Shown: in pieces, positions 16,598 through 25,043 of the stretch
How the letters are laid out: each line of letters begins with the position of its first letter
Position numbering within the stretch: the stretch's first letter is position 1
Assembly (NCBI RefSeq): GCF_900142955.1
Contig: NZ_FRCP01000012.1
Location: forward strand, 124,001 to 188,000
Direction: 5' to 3'
Length of the DNA stretch: 64,000 nucleotides
From: Anaerosporobacter mobilis DSM 15930
Lineage (GTDB): Bacteria > Bacillota > Clostridia > Lachnospirales > Lachnospiraceae
Program-made: the position numbers and the translations under genes
Notes under the pieces: model-generated
Database searches by the model: none
The model's input: the letters and a program-made list of their open reading frames with translations, nothing else
Told to the model about the DNA's origin: nothing

Positions 16598-17482
16598 ATG
16601 GAAACTGAGATACTATTAAATCAAGTGAATAAGTTTTATGGTAATAAACAAGCTCTTTGTGATGTGAATCTACATATCGAACAAGGAATGTTTGGTCTAC
16701 TTGGAAGAAATGGTGCAGGAAAGACTACTTTAATGAAGGTGATTACAACTTTATTGCCTGCTAGTAGTGGGGATATTCATGTATGCGGTATACCTGTTAA
16801 AGAGGAAAGAAGCGTACGAAGTATAATAGGCTACCTGCCACAAGATTTTTCTATGTATGGTAATATGACGGTATACGAAGCGATGGATTATCTAGGTGTT
16901 TTGTCAGGTCTTGATAAGAAAACGAGAAAAGAGAGGATACCAGAGTTACTAAGAAGAGTGAATCTACAGAATAATAAACGAACGAAAGTAAAGGCTATGT
17001 CTGGTGGTATGAAGAGAAGGCTTGGTATTGCGCAAGCTATCTTACATGATCCCAAAGTATTAATTGTGGATGAACCTACTGCTGGGCTTGACCCGGAGGA
17101 ACGAGTTCGATTTCGTAACTTATTATCAGAGATTGCGGATGATCGTATCGTTATTCTATCTACCCATATTGTTGGAGATATTGAAGCCACTTGTGAAAAA
17201 ATCGCAATAATGGACGCAGGAAATATTATATTCAACGGAACAGTAGCGGAATTATTAGAACATGCAGATGGGAAAATCTATACAGCTACCGTCTCGAAAA
17301 TTGAAATAGAAGATATTAAGAAAAGATACCTTGTGACGAATATGCTTCGTATGCCAACAGAAGTTACCGTTCGTTTTGTTGCAGGGCTAGAGGAAGAAGT
17401 ATTCGAGGGGGCAACTTCTTGCACGCCTAATGTAGAAGACGCGTATATGTATCTAATGCATGAGAAAAGAGGTGATAGATAA
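16598..17482 (+). CDS. ABC transporter ATP-binding protein
   Basis: This 294-aa ATPase has Walker A (GRNGAGKTT), Q-loop (LPQDFSMYG), signature (MSGGMKRRL), Walker B (VLIVDEPTAGLD) and the switch His (STHIVGD). After about residue 225 it has a short regulatory C-terminal extension. ATG 16598 has AAGAGGAG upstream and is preferred to ATG 16580. It overlaps the next gene by one base. With the two following membrane proteins it should form an ABC-2-type exporter or membrane-sensing complex controlled by the upstream two-component system. Confidence 0.93.
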   Translation: METEILLNQVNKFYGNKQALCDVNLHIEQGMFGLLGRNGAGKTTLMKVITTLLPASSGDIHVCGIPVKEERSVRSIIGYLPQDFSMYGNMTVYEAMDYLGVLSGLDKKTRKERIPELLRRVNLQNNKRTKVKAMSGGMKRRLGIAQAILHDPKVLIVDEPTAGLDPEERVRFRNLLSEIADDRIVILSTHIVGDIEATCEKIAIMDAGNIIFNGTVAELLEHADGKIYTATVSKIEIEDIKKRYLVTNMLRMPTEVTVRFVAGLEEEVFEGATSCTPNVEDAYMYLMHEKRGDR

Positions 17483-18645
17483 TGTTTGGAACATTATTTA
17501 TTAAAGAGTGTAAAGCGATTGTAAAGAGTACAACCTATTACCTTTTTCTAGCGTGTTTAGTACTTTTCTTTGTTGGTCAAATGGAATCGAATGCAGGTAT
17601 TGCGAAACCACTAAAAGGCCAAGCAAGCTACGGTTATCAATATAGTAAGGACCCAAAGGTAATTATGCAATATTCAATAGATAATTTATTGCAAGAGTTT
17701 GAGAGTGAGACGTACATTACGTATCCCTTTGGATTCTATAAAGAGGTCCACCCTAGCAAAAGTAAGCAATCTAAGATTGCAGTTATATTAAGTGAAGTTT
17801 TGGATGAGAATTATGATATAAAAGAAGACATATCGTATGAGCAATTCGAAGCAAAGATGGAGAAGATTGATGATATCCTTGGTGGAGGCAGCCGTTATAA
17901 AGCAAGTGGGCTTAAGTCAAATGCATATATACCAATGACATACGAAGATGCCATGAAAGAATATGAAGACATACTGTATAATGATAAGATATCTGGTGCA
18001 TATGCAAGATTATTCTGCGATTACATGGGTATTGTACTAGCCATTCTTCCAGTATTCTTAGCTGTGACCAGAGGCTTACGTGATAAAAAAGCGAAAGCTT
18101 TTGACGTTATTTTCTCAAAGAAAGCCTCATCCATAGCGATTGTTATGTCTCGTTATCTAGCTACTGTAAGTATGGTAGTAATTCCGGTAATTTTACTAAG
18201 CATATCACCTGCCTTACAATCCTTATATTCAGCGGTCAATAATGGAATTAAGGGAGATGCCTTCGCTTATCTAAGATACATTGGAGGCTGGTTACTTCCG
18301 ACTATTATGATAACAGCTTCAGTTGGATTTTTCTTAACGGAATTAACCGATGGACCAATTGCAATCTTAGTTCAAGGTTTATGGTGGTATATAAGCATGT
18401 TTATGGGAGCGGAATCATTGGTAGGAACGGTTGGCTATAATATTATGCCTAGATTTAATACCATAGGCGAGCATGAAGTCTATAAAGCGATATTACCGCA
18501 ATTAGTAAAGAATCGGTTGTTTTATAGTGGTATGGGGATATTGCTGATTACTGCCACGATTGTAGTGTACCATTATAAACGAAAGGGGGCACTGAATTAT
18601 CATGGAAAGATATTTAAACATCGCAAAAGTGAACTTGAAATTTAA
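17482..18645 (+). CDS. ABC-2 type permease with large external domain
   Basis: This 387-aa membrane protein starts at ATG 17482, overlapping the ATPase stop. A first transmembrane helix (about residues 15-33) is followed by an external domain of about 150 residues. Then come five or six helices between about 180 and 375. This layout suits an ABC-2 permease with an extracytoplasmic ligand-binding domain. It is translated together with the ATPase and the second permease subunit, whose start lies within its end. The substrate is unknown. Confidence 0.85.
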   Translation: MFGTLFIKECKAIVKSTTYYLFLACLVLFFVGQMESNAGIAKPLKGQASYGYQYSKDPKVIMQYSIDNLLQEFESETYITYPFGFYKEVHPSKSKQSKIAVILSEVLDENYDIKEDISYEQFEAKMEKIDDILGGGSRYKASGLKSNAYIPMTYEDAMKEYEDILYNDKISGAYARLFCDYMGIVLAILPVFLAVTRGLRDKKAKAFDVIFSKKASSIAIVMSRYLATVSMVVIPVILLSISPALQSLYSAVNNGIKGDAFAYLRYIGGWLLPTIMITASVGFFLTELTDGPIAILVQGLWWYISMFMGAESLVGTVGYNIMPRFNTIGEHEVYKAILPQLVKNRLFYSGMGILLITATIVVYHYKRKGALNYHGKIFKHRKSELEI

Positions 18646-19243
18646 TTTGCTACCTCATATCATTGTAGTGCTCTTTTTAGCAGTACTTGCACCAGTTATT
18701 ATGGGAGTATCCAATCTAGAACCCTTACAGGTAGCAAAAGTAGTAGATTTTTATCTTTCTTTATTTGGTATCGTACTTTGTATCCCTTTGTTTATTCCGG
18801 ATGAAGATCGTAGCGTTCGTGAATTAATACAATCAAAGAAAGAATCGATGTACCTAGTGCAGGGCATTCGTATAGTTGAGGGCGTTATCCTATTATTAAT
18901 TAGCCTTGCCTTGTTCTTGCTGTTTATGAAACAGCAAAGGAGCCAGTTTCCATATTGTCAATATCTATATGGAGCAATAGCCAATGGATTGTTTTTGGGC
19001 GGATTAGGTATAATGATGTACAGTATACTTGATAATCTTGCAGTAGCTTATATGATACCTATATTGTACTATGTTATGTGTATGGGAGGAGGCAAGAAGT
19101 ACGTTGGTAGATTTTATTTGTTTTCATTGATGGGAGGAGACATAGGTGATAAGATCTATCTTTTGGTGGCAGGTATTATTATGATTGTTGTTGGAATTAT
19201 CATTAGAAATAAAAAGAAGATAAAACGATTTATTAATCGATAA
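18602..19243 (+). CDS. ABC transporter second membrane subunit
   Basis: This 213-aa protein has about six hydrophobic segments and no recognisable soluble domain. It starts inside the preceding permease gene (44-bp overlap) with AAAGGGGG upstream of the ATG. It ends in a basic tail (RNKKKIKRF) consistent with a cytoplasmic C-terminus. Its position and topology make it a partner of the permease at 17482-18645. Sequence similarity to a named family was not recognised. Confidence 0.75.
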   Translation: MERYLNIAKVNLKFNLLPHIIVVLFLAVLAPVIMGVSNLEPLQVAKVVDFYLSLFGIVLCIPLFIPDEDRSVRELIQSKKESMYLVQGIRIVEGVILLLISLALFLLFMKQQRSQFPYCQYLYGAIANGLFLGGLGIMMYSILDNLAVAYMIPILYYVMCMGGGKKYVGRFYLFSLMGGDIGDKIYLLVAGIIMIVVGIIIRNKKKIKRFINR

Positions 19244-19279
19244 GAAGTTTTCTATCTTAAAGCAAAGCTTTTTCTTATA

Positions 19280-19312
19280 ATGGGGTAATGAATAAAAGTT
19301 CATTACCCCATT
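19280..19312 (+). terminator. Hairpin after the ABC exporter operon
   Basis: ATGGGGTAATGAA pairs with TTCATTACCCCAT across a short A-rich loop. The T-run is short, so it is a modest terminator. Confidence 0.7.
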
Positions 19313-19472
19313 TGTATGGGCATAATTAGATTGATATGGATTCATGGATTTCTTCCTCCAATAAATTATAGTTAATCCTTAATAAATAGTTTAATCAAAT
19401 AATAATGAAACTACAAGGAATGGAACGATTAAAAAACAAACTATTGGGTTACATGTTATAATGCAATTATGT

Positions 19473-19560
19473 TATAATACATATGTAAAAAGAGTTAGGC
19501 AATTAGAACACTCTTCTTGAGGTTTTTACAACTTATCAAAAAGAGTTTGGACGTTGCCTA
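19473..19560 (+). promoter_or_regulatory. Promoter and structured leader before the small Cys protein
   Basis: TATAAT at 19473-19478 is preceded by another ATGTTATAAT about 20 bp upstream. Downstream, TAGGCAA (19496-19502) pairs with TTGCCTA (19554-19560), and ACTCTT pairs with AAGAGT inside it. No known riboswitch was recognised. Confidence 0.4.
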
Positions 19561-19594
19561 TGTGATTAAAGAGCTAGAGAAGGGATTATGTACC

Positions 19595-19765
19595 ATGAGA
19601 TGTTTAATATTAAGTAACAATGAAATAGCAGATGAAGAATGCCAATGCGTTATTAAGGAATCATATAAAGTAAAGAATGGAAAAGAATTACCGAAGAAAG
19701 TGAAGAGAATTGTTGGTTGGAAGAGTATCTGTAAGTCTTGTAGCAATCATAAATTATCGAAATAG
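19595..19765 (+). CDS. Small cysteine-containing protein, unknown function
   Basis: This 56-aa protein is counted from ATG 19595, with AGAAGGG about 10 bp upstream. A longer frame from TTG 19517 would run through the structured leader and is less likely. It contains Cys3, a CQC pair and CKSC near the C-terminus, with many lysines (KNGKELPKKVKR). The Cys pairs could bind zinc. I do not recognise a family. It lies just upstream of a greA homologue, with about 40 bp between, and may be co-transcribed. Confidence 0.6.
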   Translation: MRCLILSNNEIADEECQCVIKESYKVKNGKELPKKVKRIVGWKSICKSCSNHKLSK

Positions 19766-19807
19766 ATATAGATAATTGCGAATAAATATTTATGGAGGTA
19801 GTCAAAC

Positions 19808-20311
19808 ATGTTTAATGAATTGACTAAGAGTGATATCAAGAAGATTCAAGATGAGATTGATTATCGTAAATTAGTTGTTAGAAAAGAAGCGATTGATGCT
19901 GTGAAGGAAGCCAGAGCTCACGGAGATTTAAGTGAGAACTTTGAATATTATGCCGCTAAGAAGGATAAAAATAAGAATGAAAGCCGTATTCGTTATCTTG
20001 AGAGAATGATTAAAACCGCTAAGGTGATAGAGGATTCTTCTGAAGAGGATGTAATTGGAATGAATAACACAGTTGAATTATATTTTGAAGAAGACGATTT
20101 AACAGAAACCTATCGTATCGTAACAACAGTACGAGAGAATGTTTTAAAAGGTTTAATTAGTATTGAATCACCACTAGGTAAAGCAATTATAGGACATCGT
20201 GTTAATGACCGTGTACACATTCAAGTGAATGATAAATATGGTTATGATGTTGTAGTTAAGTCAATTACGAATACTGCGGAAGATGAAAATGATAGAATAA
20301 GAGGATTTTAA
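19808..20311 (+). CDS. greA: GreA-type transcription elongation factor
   Basis: Gre factors enter the RNA polymerase secondary channel and stimulate cleavage of backtracked RNA. The protein is 167 aa, close to the usual length of about 158. An N-terminal coiled coil (residues 1-75) has the acidic tip motif GDLSENFEYYAAK. A C-terminal globular domain follows (about 85-160) with SIESPLGKAIIGH. ATGGAGGT precedes the start. Tip residues are intact. The unusual N-terminus and the isolated position may mean it is a second Gre paralogue rather than the main one. Confidence 0.88.
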   Translation: MFNELTKSDIKKIQDEIDYRKLVVRKEAIDAVKEARAHGDLSENFEYYAAKKDKNKNESRIRYLERMIKTAKVIEDSSEEDVIGMNNTVELYFEEDDLTETYRIVTTVRENVLKGLISIESPLGKAIIGHRVNDRVHIQVNDKYGYDVVVKSITNTAEDENDRIRGF

Positions 20312-20352
20312 TATTCAATAGGGGCCGTTAGGTTTAGTAAGGGGGTAAGATA

Positions 20353-21549
20353 TTGAAGAGGTTCATGGTATGTTTGATTTTATGTTTGGTATGTATGAGT
20401 GTTGGTGGTTGTAAGAAAGAAAGTGGGAACCAATCAATTGTTCAAGATAATGAGCAAGTTGGGGGACTTAAAGAAGAACAAAGTCAACAGAATCAACAAA
20501 GTCAACCAGATGAAGAGAAGACGAAAGATGAGAGTGACGATATAAAGACAGAGGAAGAGACGATTAACAGTGAAGCTGCAGAGGATAAGGACGTAGCAGG
20601 TGTTGAATATGAGGAGTATAGGGGAGAAATTCCGCATATATTCATTCATACATTAATTGCTTATCCAGAGCTTAAGGATAAGAATGGTTTAATGAGATAT
20701 GACAGTGATTGCATTAATGTGCAAGAATTTAAGAATCTATTAGAGGAATTGTATAAGAATGGGTATAGTCTGATTGATATTAATGAAACATACTATGAGG
20801 ATTCCGATGGTAAGATGAAACTTGCTGAGAGTGTACAAGTACCAAAGGGAAGAAAACCTTTGATTTTTTCCGTTGATGACGTGGTCTATGATGTTAAGAA
20901 ACGTGGTAATGGAATGGTGGATTTTCTAACGGTGAACAAGGATAATCAGATTGTATCAGGGACCTATCAAAAAGATGGATCCGTCGTGTATTCAGATGAT
21001 AATGAGTTTGTGCCAATACTTGAGAAATTTATCGAGAAGCATCCTGACTTCTCCTCCCAAGGAGCAAGGATGACATTATGTATGACCGGTTTTACAGGAG
21101 TATTTGGTTATCGAACTGATGCGGATTACGAGGGAGATCGCGATGCAGAGATTGTAAAGGCAAAAAAGGTTACAAAAAGGTTGAAAGAACTTGGTTATAG
21201 CTTTGCTAGCCATAGCTATGGGCATTACGATGTAACGAAACATACAGTACAGAGTCTTAAGAAAGATTTACAAAGATTTCAAGACGAAGTCATACCAATA
21301 ATTGGGGAGACCAAGATATTCGTATATCCGTATGGAAAACTGGTGAAGCCAAAAGAGGAAAAGTATGAATTACTCCGCGATTATGGCTACCGTGTATTTT
21401 GTTCGGTGAGTAATTTCTTCTATCGAAGAGATTACGAGGAAGGGCATTCCATATATATGACAAGAGTATCTATTGATGGATATTCTCTACGGAATTATAA
21501 AACGGTACTTGCTCCTGTAGTAGATGTAGACAAAGTGATAGATCGTTAG
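20353..21549 (+). CDS. Polysaccharide deacetylase-like lipoprotein
   Basis: The 398-aa product starts at TTG 20353, supported by AAGGGGG 7 bp upstream and a complete lipoprotein signal (lipobox VGGC, lipidated Cys20). A low-complexity Glu/Gln/Asp-rich linker follows to about residue 90. The rest resembles a NodB/polysaccharide deacetylase domain: FSVDDV in place of the canonical TFDDG, then SHSYGHYD matching the metal-binding HxxxH, and a late VYPYGK strand. The altered first motif makes activity uncertain, but the family normally removes acetyl groups from cell-wall glycans. It would be anchored to the outside of the membrane. Confidence 0.8.
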   Translation: MKRFMVCLILCLVCMSVGGCKKESGNQSIVQDNEQVGGLKEEQSQQNQQSQPDEEKTKDESDDIKTEEETINSEAAEDKDVAGVEYEEYRGEIPHIFIHTLIAYPELKDKNGLMRYDSDCINVQEFKNLLEELYKNGYSLIDINETYYEDSDGKMKLAESVQVPKGRKPLIFSVDDVVYDVKKRGNGMVDFLTVNKDNQIVSGTYQKDGSVVYSDDNEFVPILEKFIEKHPDFSSQGARMTLCMTGFTGVFGYRTDADYEGDRDAEIVKAKKVTKRLKELGYSFASHSYGHYDVTKHTVQSLKKDLQRFQDEVIPIIGETKIFVYPYGKLVKPKEEKYELLRDYGYRVFCSVSNFFYRRDYEEGHSIYMTRVSIDGYSLRNYKTVLAPVVDVDKVIDR

Positions 21550-21927
21550 TATGCTACCAATGATTATTAAGATATTAATGATAAATACTAAACATAATGA
21601 ATTGTAATTGTTTATAAACTTTAGAATATTAGTTTTTTGATTGCAAAATAACAGAAAATTTGACAAAAATCATGATTATTTCTATTGAATGTATGTTTTT
21701 TCAGTTATTAAATATAAATATTTGCTTATATAATTGGAAAAGTTATAAGATTGTAAGGCTTATACTGGAGTATTTCGAATACTTTTTAAAGGTTGATTTT
21801 GAAAAAAAGTCTATGATATAATAGACCGATATGTTTGATGACAAATTATACAAGGGATGTATATGGTCAATGTTTCATTGATCAAAGTTAAGTCACAAAT
21901 GATTTTTAAGTAGGAGGATGTACTTCA
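21550..21927 (+). promoter_or_regulatory. Intergenic region with weak terminator, promoter and tandem hairpins
   Basis: AGTATT-TCG-AATACT plus T-run (21769-21787) is a small terminator. TTGATT (21793) and TATAAT (21817-21822) form a promoter with 18-bp spacing. The transcribed leader then holds two small hairpins, TATACA/TGTATA and GGTCAATG-TTT-CATTGATC. Neither fits the purine or PyrR motifs I know. The region from 21550 to 21760 is AT-rich with nothing recognised. Confidence 0.5.
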
Positions 21928-23265
21928 ATGAAAGAACTGAGCAATCAGAATCAAAAAGTAGCACAAGATGGTATTTATAATGTGAAACAGCTGGGTTTAC
22001 CGAAGACGTTATTATTAGGATTCCAACACACATTTGCAATGTTTGGTGCAACTGTGTTAGTTCCTATTTTAACAGGTCTTAGTGTTTCAACTACATTATT
22101 TATGGCTGGTATTGGAACTTTGTTATTTCATTTATTATCAAAGGGAATGGTACCAGCATTTTTAGGGTCTTCTTTCGCGTTTTTAGGTGGTTATGCTGCT
22201 GTAGCACCGCTTAAAGATGGTGTAGCGGATCCAATTCAATTAGCATATGCATGTGGTGGTGTTTTTGTAGCAGGTCTTGTATATTTGGTGGTAGCAGCCT
22301 TTATTAAGGCGTTCGGAGCGAAGAAGGTAATGCGTTTCTTCCCACCAGTTGTAACAGGGCCTATTATTATAGCTATCGGTCTTACTCTTGCACCTACAGC
22401 AATTAACAACTGCTCTACTAACTGGCTTATTGCTCTAGCTGCAGTAGCTATTGTAATTGTGTGTAATATTTGGGGAAAAGGTATGGTTAAGATTATTCCT
22501 ATTATGTTAGGAATTGTAGGTGCTTATATCTTAGCACTCTGTATGGGAGAAATAGATTTTACTACAGTCAAAGAAGCAGCGTGGTTTGGTGTTCCATTGA
22601 AAACAGCTAATTTTGCAAAATTTAATCTAAGTGCAATTATTACTATTGTGCCAATTTCGCTAGCTACCATGATGGAGCATATTGGAGACATCTCTGCTAT
22701 TGGTGCTACCACAGGGAAGAACTACATTGCAAATCCAGGACTTCATAGAACATTACTAGGAGATGGTCTTGCAACAAGTGTTTCTGCCTTATTCGGTGGC
22801 CCAGCAAATACTACTTATGGTGAGAATACAGGAGTACTTGCATTATCGAAAGTATATGACCCATTAGTAATGAGAATTGCAGCTTGTATCGCAATCGTGT
22901 TATCTTTCTCACCTAAGTTTGCAGCAATAGTAAGTTCTGTACCGACAGCGATTATTGGTGGTGTATCATTGATCTTATACGGAATGATTTCTGCAATCGG
23001 TGTGCGCAACGTGGTTGAGAATACTGTAGATTTTACAAAGAGTAGGAATCTTATCATAGCAGCAGTTATCCTTGTTAGTGCATTAGGTATCCAATACCAA
23101 TATGTATATAACGAAGCAATAGGTGCTAATGTGATTAATTCAGGTGTTAATTTCGTTATTGGTGGATTTGATATTAATTTATCGGGTATAGCTGTCGCAG
23201 CTCTTGCAGGTATTTTGCTCAATGCGATACTTCCGGGTAAAGATTATGAATTCAAGGAAGATTAA
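21928..23265 (+). CDS. Uracil/xanthine permease, NCS2 family
   Basis: This 445-aa integral membrane transporter has about 14 hydrophobic segments. NCS2 landmarks are LLGFQHTFAMFGATVLVP near the N-terminus, FLGSSFAFLGGY, MMEHIGDISAIG (substrate-binding Glu region) and FGGPANTTYGENTG, which is typical of the UraA branch. TAGGAGGATG precedes the ATG. It is a monocistronic unit with its own promoter and terminator. Uracil is the most likely substrate given the UraA-like signature and the separate upp gene at 40250-40879, but xanthine or other bases are possible. Confidence 0.9.
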   Translation: MKELSNQNQKVAQDGIYNVKQLGLPKTLLLGFQHTFAMFGATVLVPILTGLSVSTTLFMAGIGTLLFHLLSKGMVPAFLGSSFAFLGGYAAVAPLKDGVADPIQLAYACGGVFVAGLVYLVVAAFIKAFGAKKVMRFFPPVVTGPIIIAIGLTLAPTAINNCSTNWLIALAAVAIVIVCNIWGKGMVKIIPIMLGIVGAYILALCMGEIDFTTVKEAAWFGVPLKTANFAKFNLSAIITIVPISLATMMEHIGDISAIGATTGKNYIANPGLHRTLLGDGLATSVSALFGGPANTTYGENTGVLALSKVYDPLVMRIAACIAIVLSFSPKFAAIVSSVPTAIIGGVSLILYGMISAIGVRNVVENTVDFTKSRNLIIAAVILVSALGIQYQYVYNEAIGANVINSGVNFVIGGFDINLSGIAVAALAGILLNAILPGKDYEFKED

Positions 23266-23294
23266 TTAATTAGAAAGTTATATATCGTGTATTC

Positions 23295-23337
23295 AGACTG
23301 TAGAATATCATTTAATTGGTATGCTACAGTCTTTTTA
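23295..23337 (+). terminator. Terminator after the permease
   Basis: AGACTGTAG (23295-23303) pairs with CTACAGTCT (23324-23332) followed by TTTTT. Confidence 0.85.
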
Positions 23338-23441
23338 TGTTGGAATATGGAACAATTCCACGACATAAATTTAGTCCCGAACAATATTATGTTGAATAAG
23401 ATATATTATGCAATATGAAATATAGAAAAAGGGAGATAATT

Positions 23442-24617
23442 ATGAATTGTGGAAATAATCATTCCTGTTGCGACAGAATGAATAGATGCGGTGAAATGCC
23501 TAGAAGGGAAATGTCAAGAAGAGAAATGCCTACATGTGAACCAGTAAGACCATCCTGTGAGATGGTAAGGCCTACATGTGAGCCAGTAAGGCCATCCTGT
23601 GAAATGGTAAGACCAGAACGTGAAATGGTAAGACCAGAACGTGAAATGGTAAGACCAGAACGTGAAATGGCAAGACCATCACGCGAAATGGTAAGGCCAT
23701 CTTGTGAAATGAAAAAACCATCCTGTGAAATGGTAAGACCAGCACGTGAAATGGCAAGACCAGCACGCGAAATGGTAAGGCCATCTTGTGAAATGAAAAA
23801 ACCATCCTGTGAAATGGTAAGACCAGAACGTGAAAAGGTAAGACCAACACGTGAAATGGTAAGACCAGCACGTGAAATGGTAAGGCCATCTTGTGAAATG
23901 GAAAAACCATCCTGTGAAATGATGAGACCATCCTGTGAATCAACAAGACCATCCTGTGAACCAGTTAGACCAGCTCGTGAAATGGTAAGACCATCTCGTG
24001 AACATACAAGGCCAAGTTGCAGTTGTGAAATGCCACAAAATGAGTGTGTAAGACCTTCTCGTGGCTGTGCAGCAGAAAAAGAAGTTGTAGAGAACATTAT
24101 TATGCAGAATGACTGTTCTTGCCAAGAATTCATGAGATTAAATGACTGGTTCAATTGTACTTTTGATAAATCTCGTAGAGAGTTTATGGGGGCAGAAAAG
24201 GGACTTATGGATGCTAAAGATTGTATTAAGATGGGGTTATGCTATAACGAGAAAGTAAAGGAAATTAGCATATGTATGGACGAATTTTTAGAATCCATGA
24301 ATGAAGCTGATTCTTGTGAAACTCATCATGCATGTCACAATAGAAGAAATACTAGCAACTGTGGTTGTAATACGTGTGGCTGCAATACAAATTGCAACAA
24401 TAGCTGTATGCAAAGATGTGAACCTATGAAGTGTGATCCATGTATGAAGATGAGAAGAGAATTAAACGAAATGCTTTGTAATCTCAATAAGGTGGAAGAG
24501 GAAAGCTTAGAGTGCACACAGAAAGCAATTGATAAATTAACGGAAGCTGGACAGCTTAGCAAATGTATTTGTGAATTAAAGAATAAGCTTGCAAAGAATT
24601 GTTATCCAAAATGTTAA
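23442..24617 (+). CDS. Cysteine-rich heptapeptide-repeat protein (spore-coat-like)
   Basis: The 391-aa protein starts at ATG 23442 after GGGAGA. Residues about 35-195 are some 23 tandem heptapeptides of the type [VAK]-[RK]-P-[SEAT]-[CR]-E-M, encoded by a 21-bp repeat. Arg- and Cys-type units alternate in blocks. A helical, acidic C-terminal domain follows, containing GCNTCGCNTNCNNSC and many further Cys residues. There is no signal peptide. Such Cys- and Arg-rich tandem repeats resemble clostridial spore-coat or other cross-linked structural proteins, but no named family was recognised. Repeat number probably varies between strains. The opposite strand is open too, as a consequence of the repeat. 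Confidence 0.85.
   Translation: MNCGNNHSCCDRMNRCGEMPRREMSRREMPTCEPVRPSCEMVRPTCEPVRPSCEMVRPEREMVRPEREMVRPEREMARPSREMVRPSCEMKKPSCEMVRPAREMARPAREMVRPSCEMKKPSCEMVRPEREKVRPTREMVRPAREMVRPSCEMEKPSCEMMRPSCESTRPSCEPVRPAREMVRPSREHTRPSCSCEMPQNECVRPSRGCAAEKEVVENIIMQNDCSCQEFMRLNDWFNCTFDKSRREFMGAEKGLMDAKDCIKMGLCYNEKVKEISICMDEFLESMNEADSCETHHACHNRRNTSNCGCNTCGCNTNCNNSCMQRCEPMKCDPCMKMRRELNEMLCNLNKVEEESLECTQKAIDKLTEAGQLSKCICELKNKLAKNCYPKC
23544..24026 (+). repeat. 21-bp tandem repeat array within the Cys-rich gene
   Basis: About 23 imperfect copies of a 21-bp unit (for example GAAATGGTAAGACCA plus CGT/TGT-type codons) run in frame. Identical neighbouring copies at 23610-23670 suggest recent slippage or recombination. 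Confidence 0.9.
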
Positions 24618-24649
24618 TATACGAGGCTTAAAAACCCAAAATTGATTTG

Positions 24650-24908
24650 GGTGTCAAAAGTCCTCTTTATATTTTAATTCGTCAATTTGCACAATTTATA
24701 AATCGTTATGTGATGCAAACCATAGTTTATTCGCAACTCGCTTTCGCCCCGCTGAAGTTCGTAGTGGTACGTAAGGCTCTAAAATACAGAGCCAAAGTAC
24801 CAACGACTTCATACAGTTGCTCACCAAACTATGTTCTGCATCACATTAGTCAGGTTTGTTAATGTACAAAATGACGAAGGCAAGTTTAGTGAATGACTTT
24901 TGACACCC
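24650..24908. repeat. Repeat family A, long copy (nested palindrome)
   Basis: The ends are GGTGTCAAA and TTTGACACC, and the flanks match the short copy at 310-390. Further inward, TTCGTCAATTTGCACA faces TGTACAAAATGACGAA. The core (about 24709-24850) is another long hairpin: GTGATGCA/TGCATCAC, GCAACT/AGTTGC, GAAGTTCGTAGTGGTAC against GTACCAACGACTTC, and GGCTCT/AGAGCC. No transposase is present, so it looks like a MITE-like or structured repeat. Confidence 0.8.
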
Positions 24909-24930
24909 GAACCAAAATTGTAACTAAAAC

Positions 24931-24980
24931 TATAAAAAGTTGGATGCTTATGACGGTTTTGATATACGTCATAGGCATCC
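24931..24980 (-). terminator. Terminator of the peroxiredoxin gene
   Basis: On the minus strand, GGATGCCTATGACG pairs with CGTCATAAGCATCC and is followed by AACTTTTTA. Confidence 0.8.
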
Positions 24981-25043
24981 ATAATTCATTACTGCTCTTG
25001 GTCAACCCAAGTAAAATTCTAACTGCATTCTGTAGTAGTATGT

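Larger units (their letters stand above)
24618..25043. other. Gap between the Cys-rich gene and peroxiredoxin
   Basis: It consists almost wholly of the long copy of repeat family A (24650-24908) and the peroxiredoxin terminator. Short ORFs inside it lack ribosome sites and fall in palindromes, so they are not called. Confidence 0.7.

Noticed and set aside
21817..21927. Purine or pyrimidine riboswitch before the permease
   Set aside because: No match to the conserved purine riboswitch core or PyrR-binding sequence that I can identify.
23544..24026. Could the 21-bp repeat array be a CRISPR?
   Set aside because: Units are contiguous with no unique spacers, and all are in frame inside a protein gene. 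No cas genes are nearby.
23459..24154. A 231-aa open frame on the minus strand across the Cys-rich repeat gene
   Set aside because: It is a consequence of the 21-bp repeat and has no ribosome site. The plus-strand frame has a ribosome site, a complete start and a Cys-rich C-terminal domain outside the repeat.
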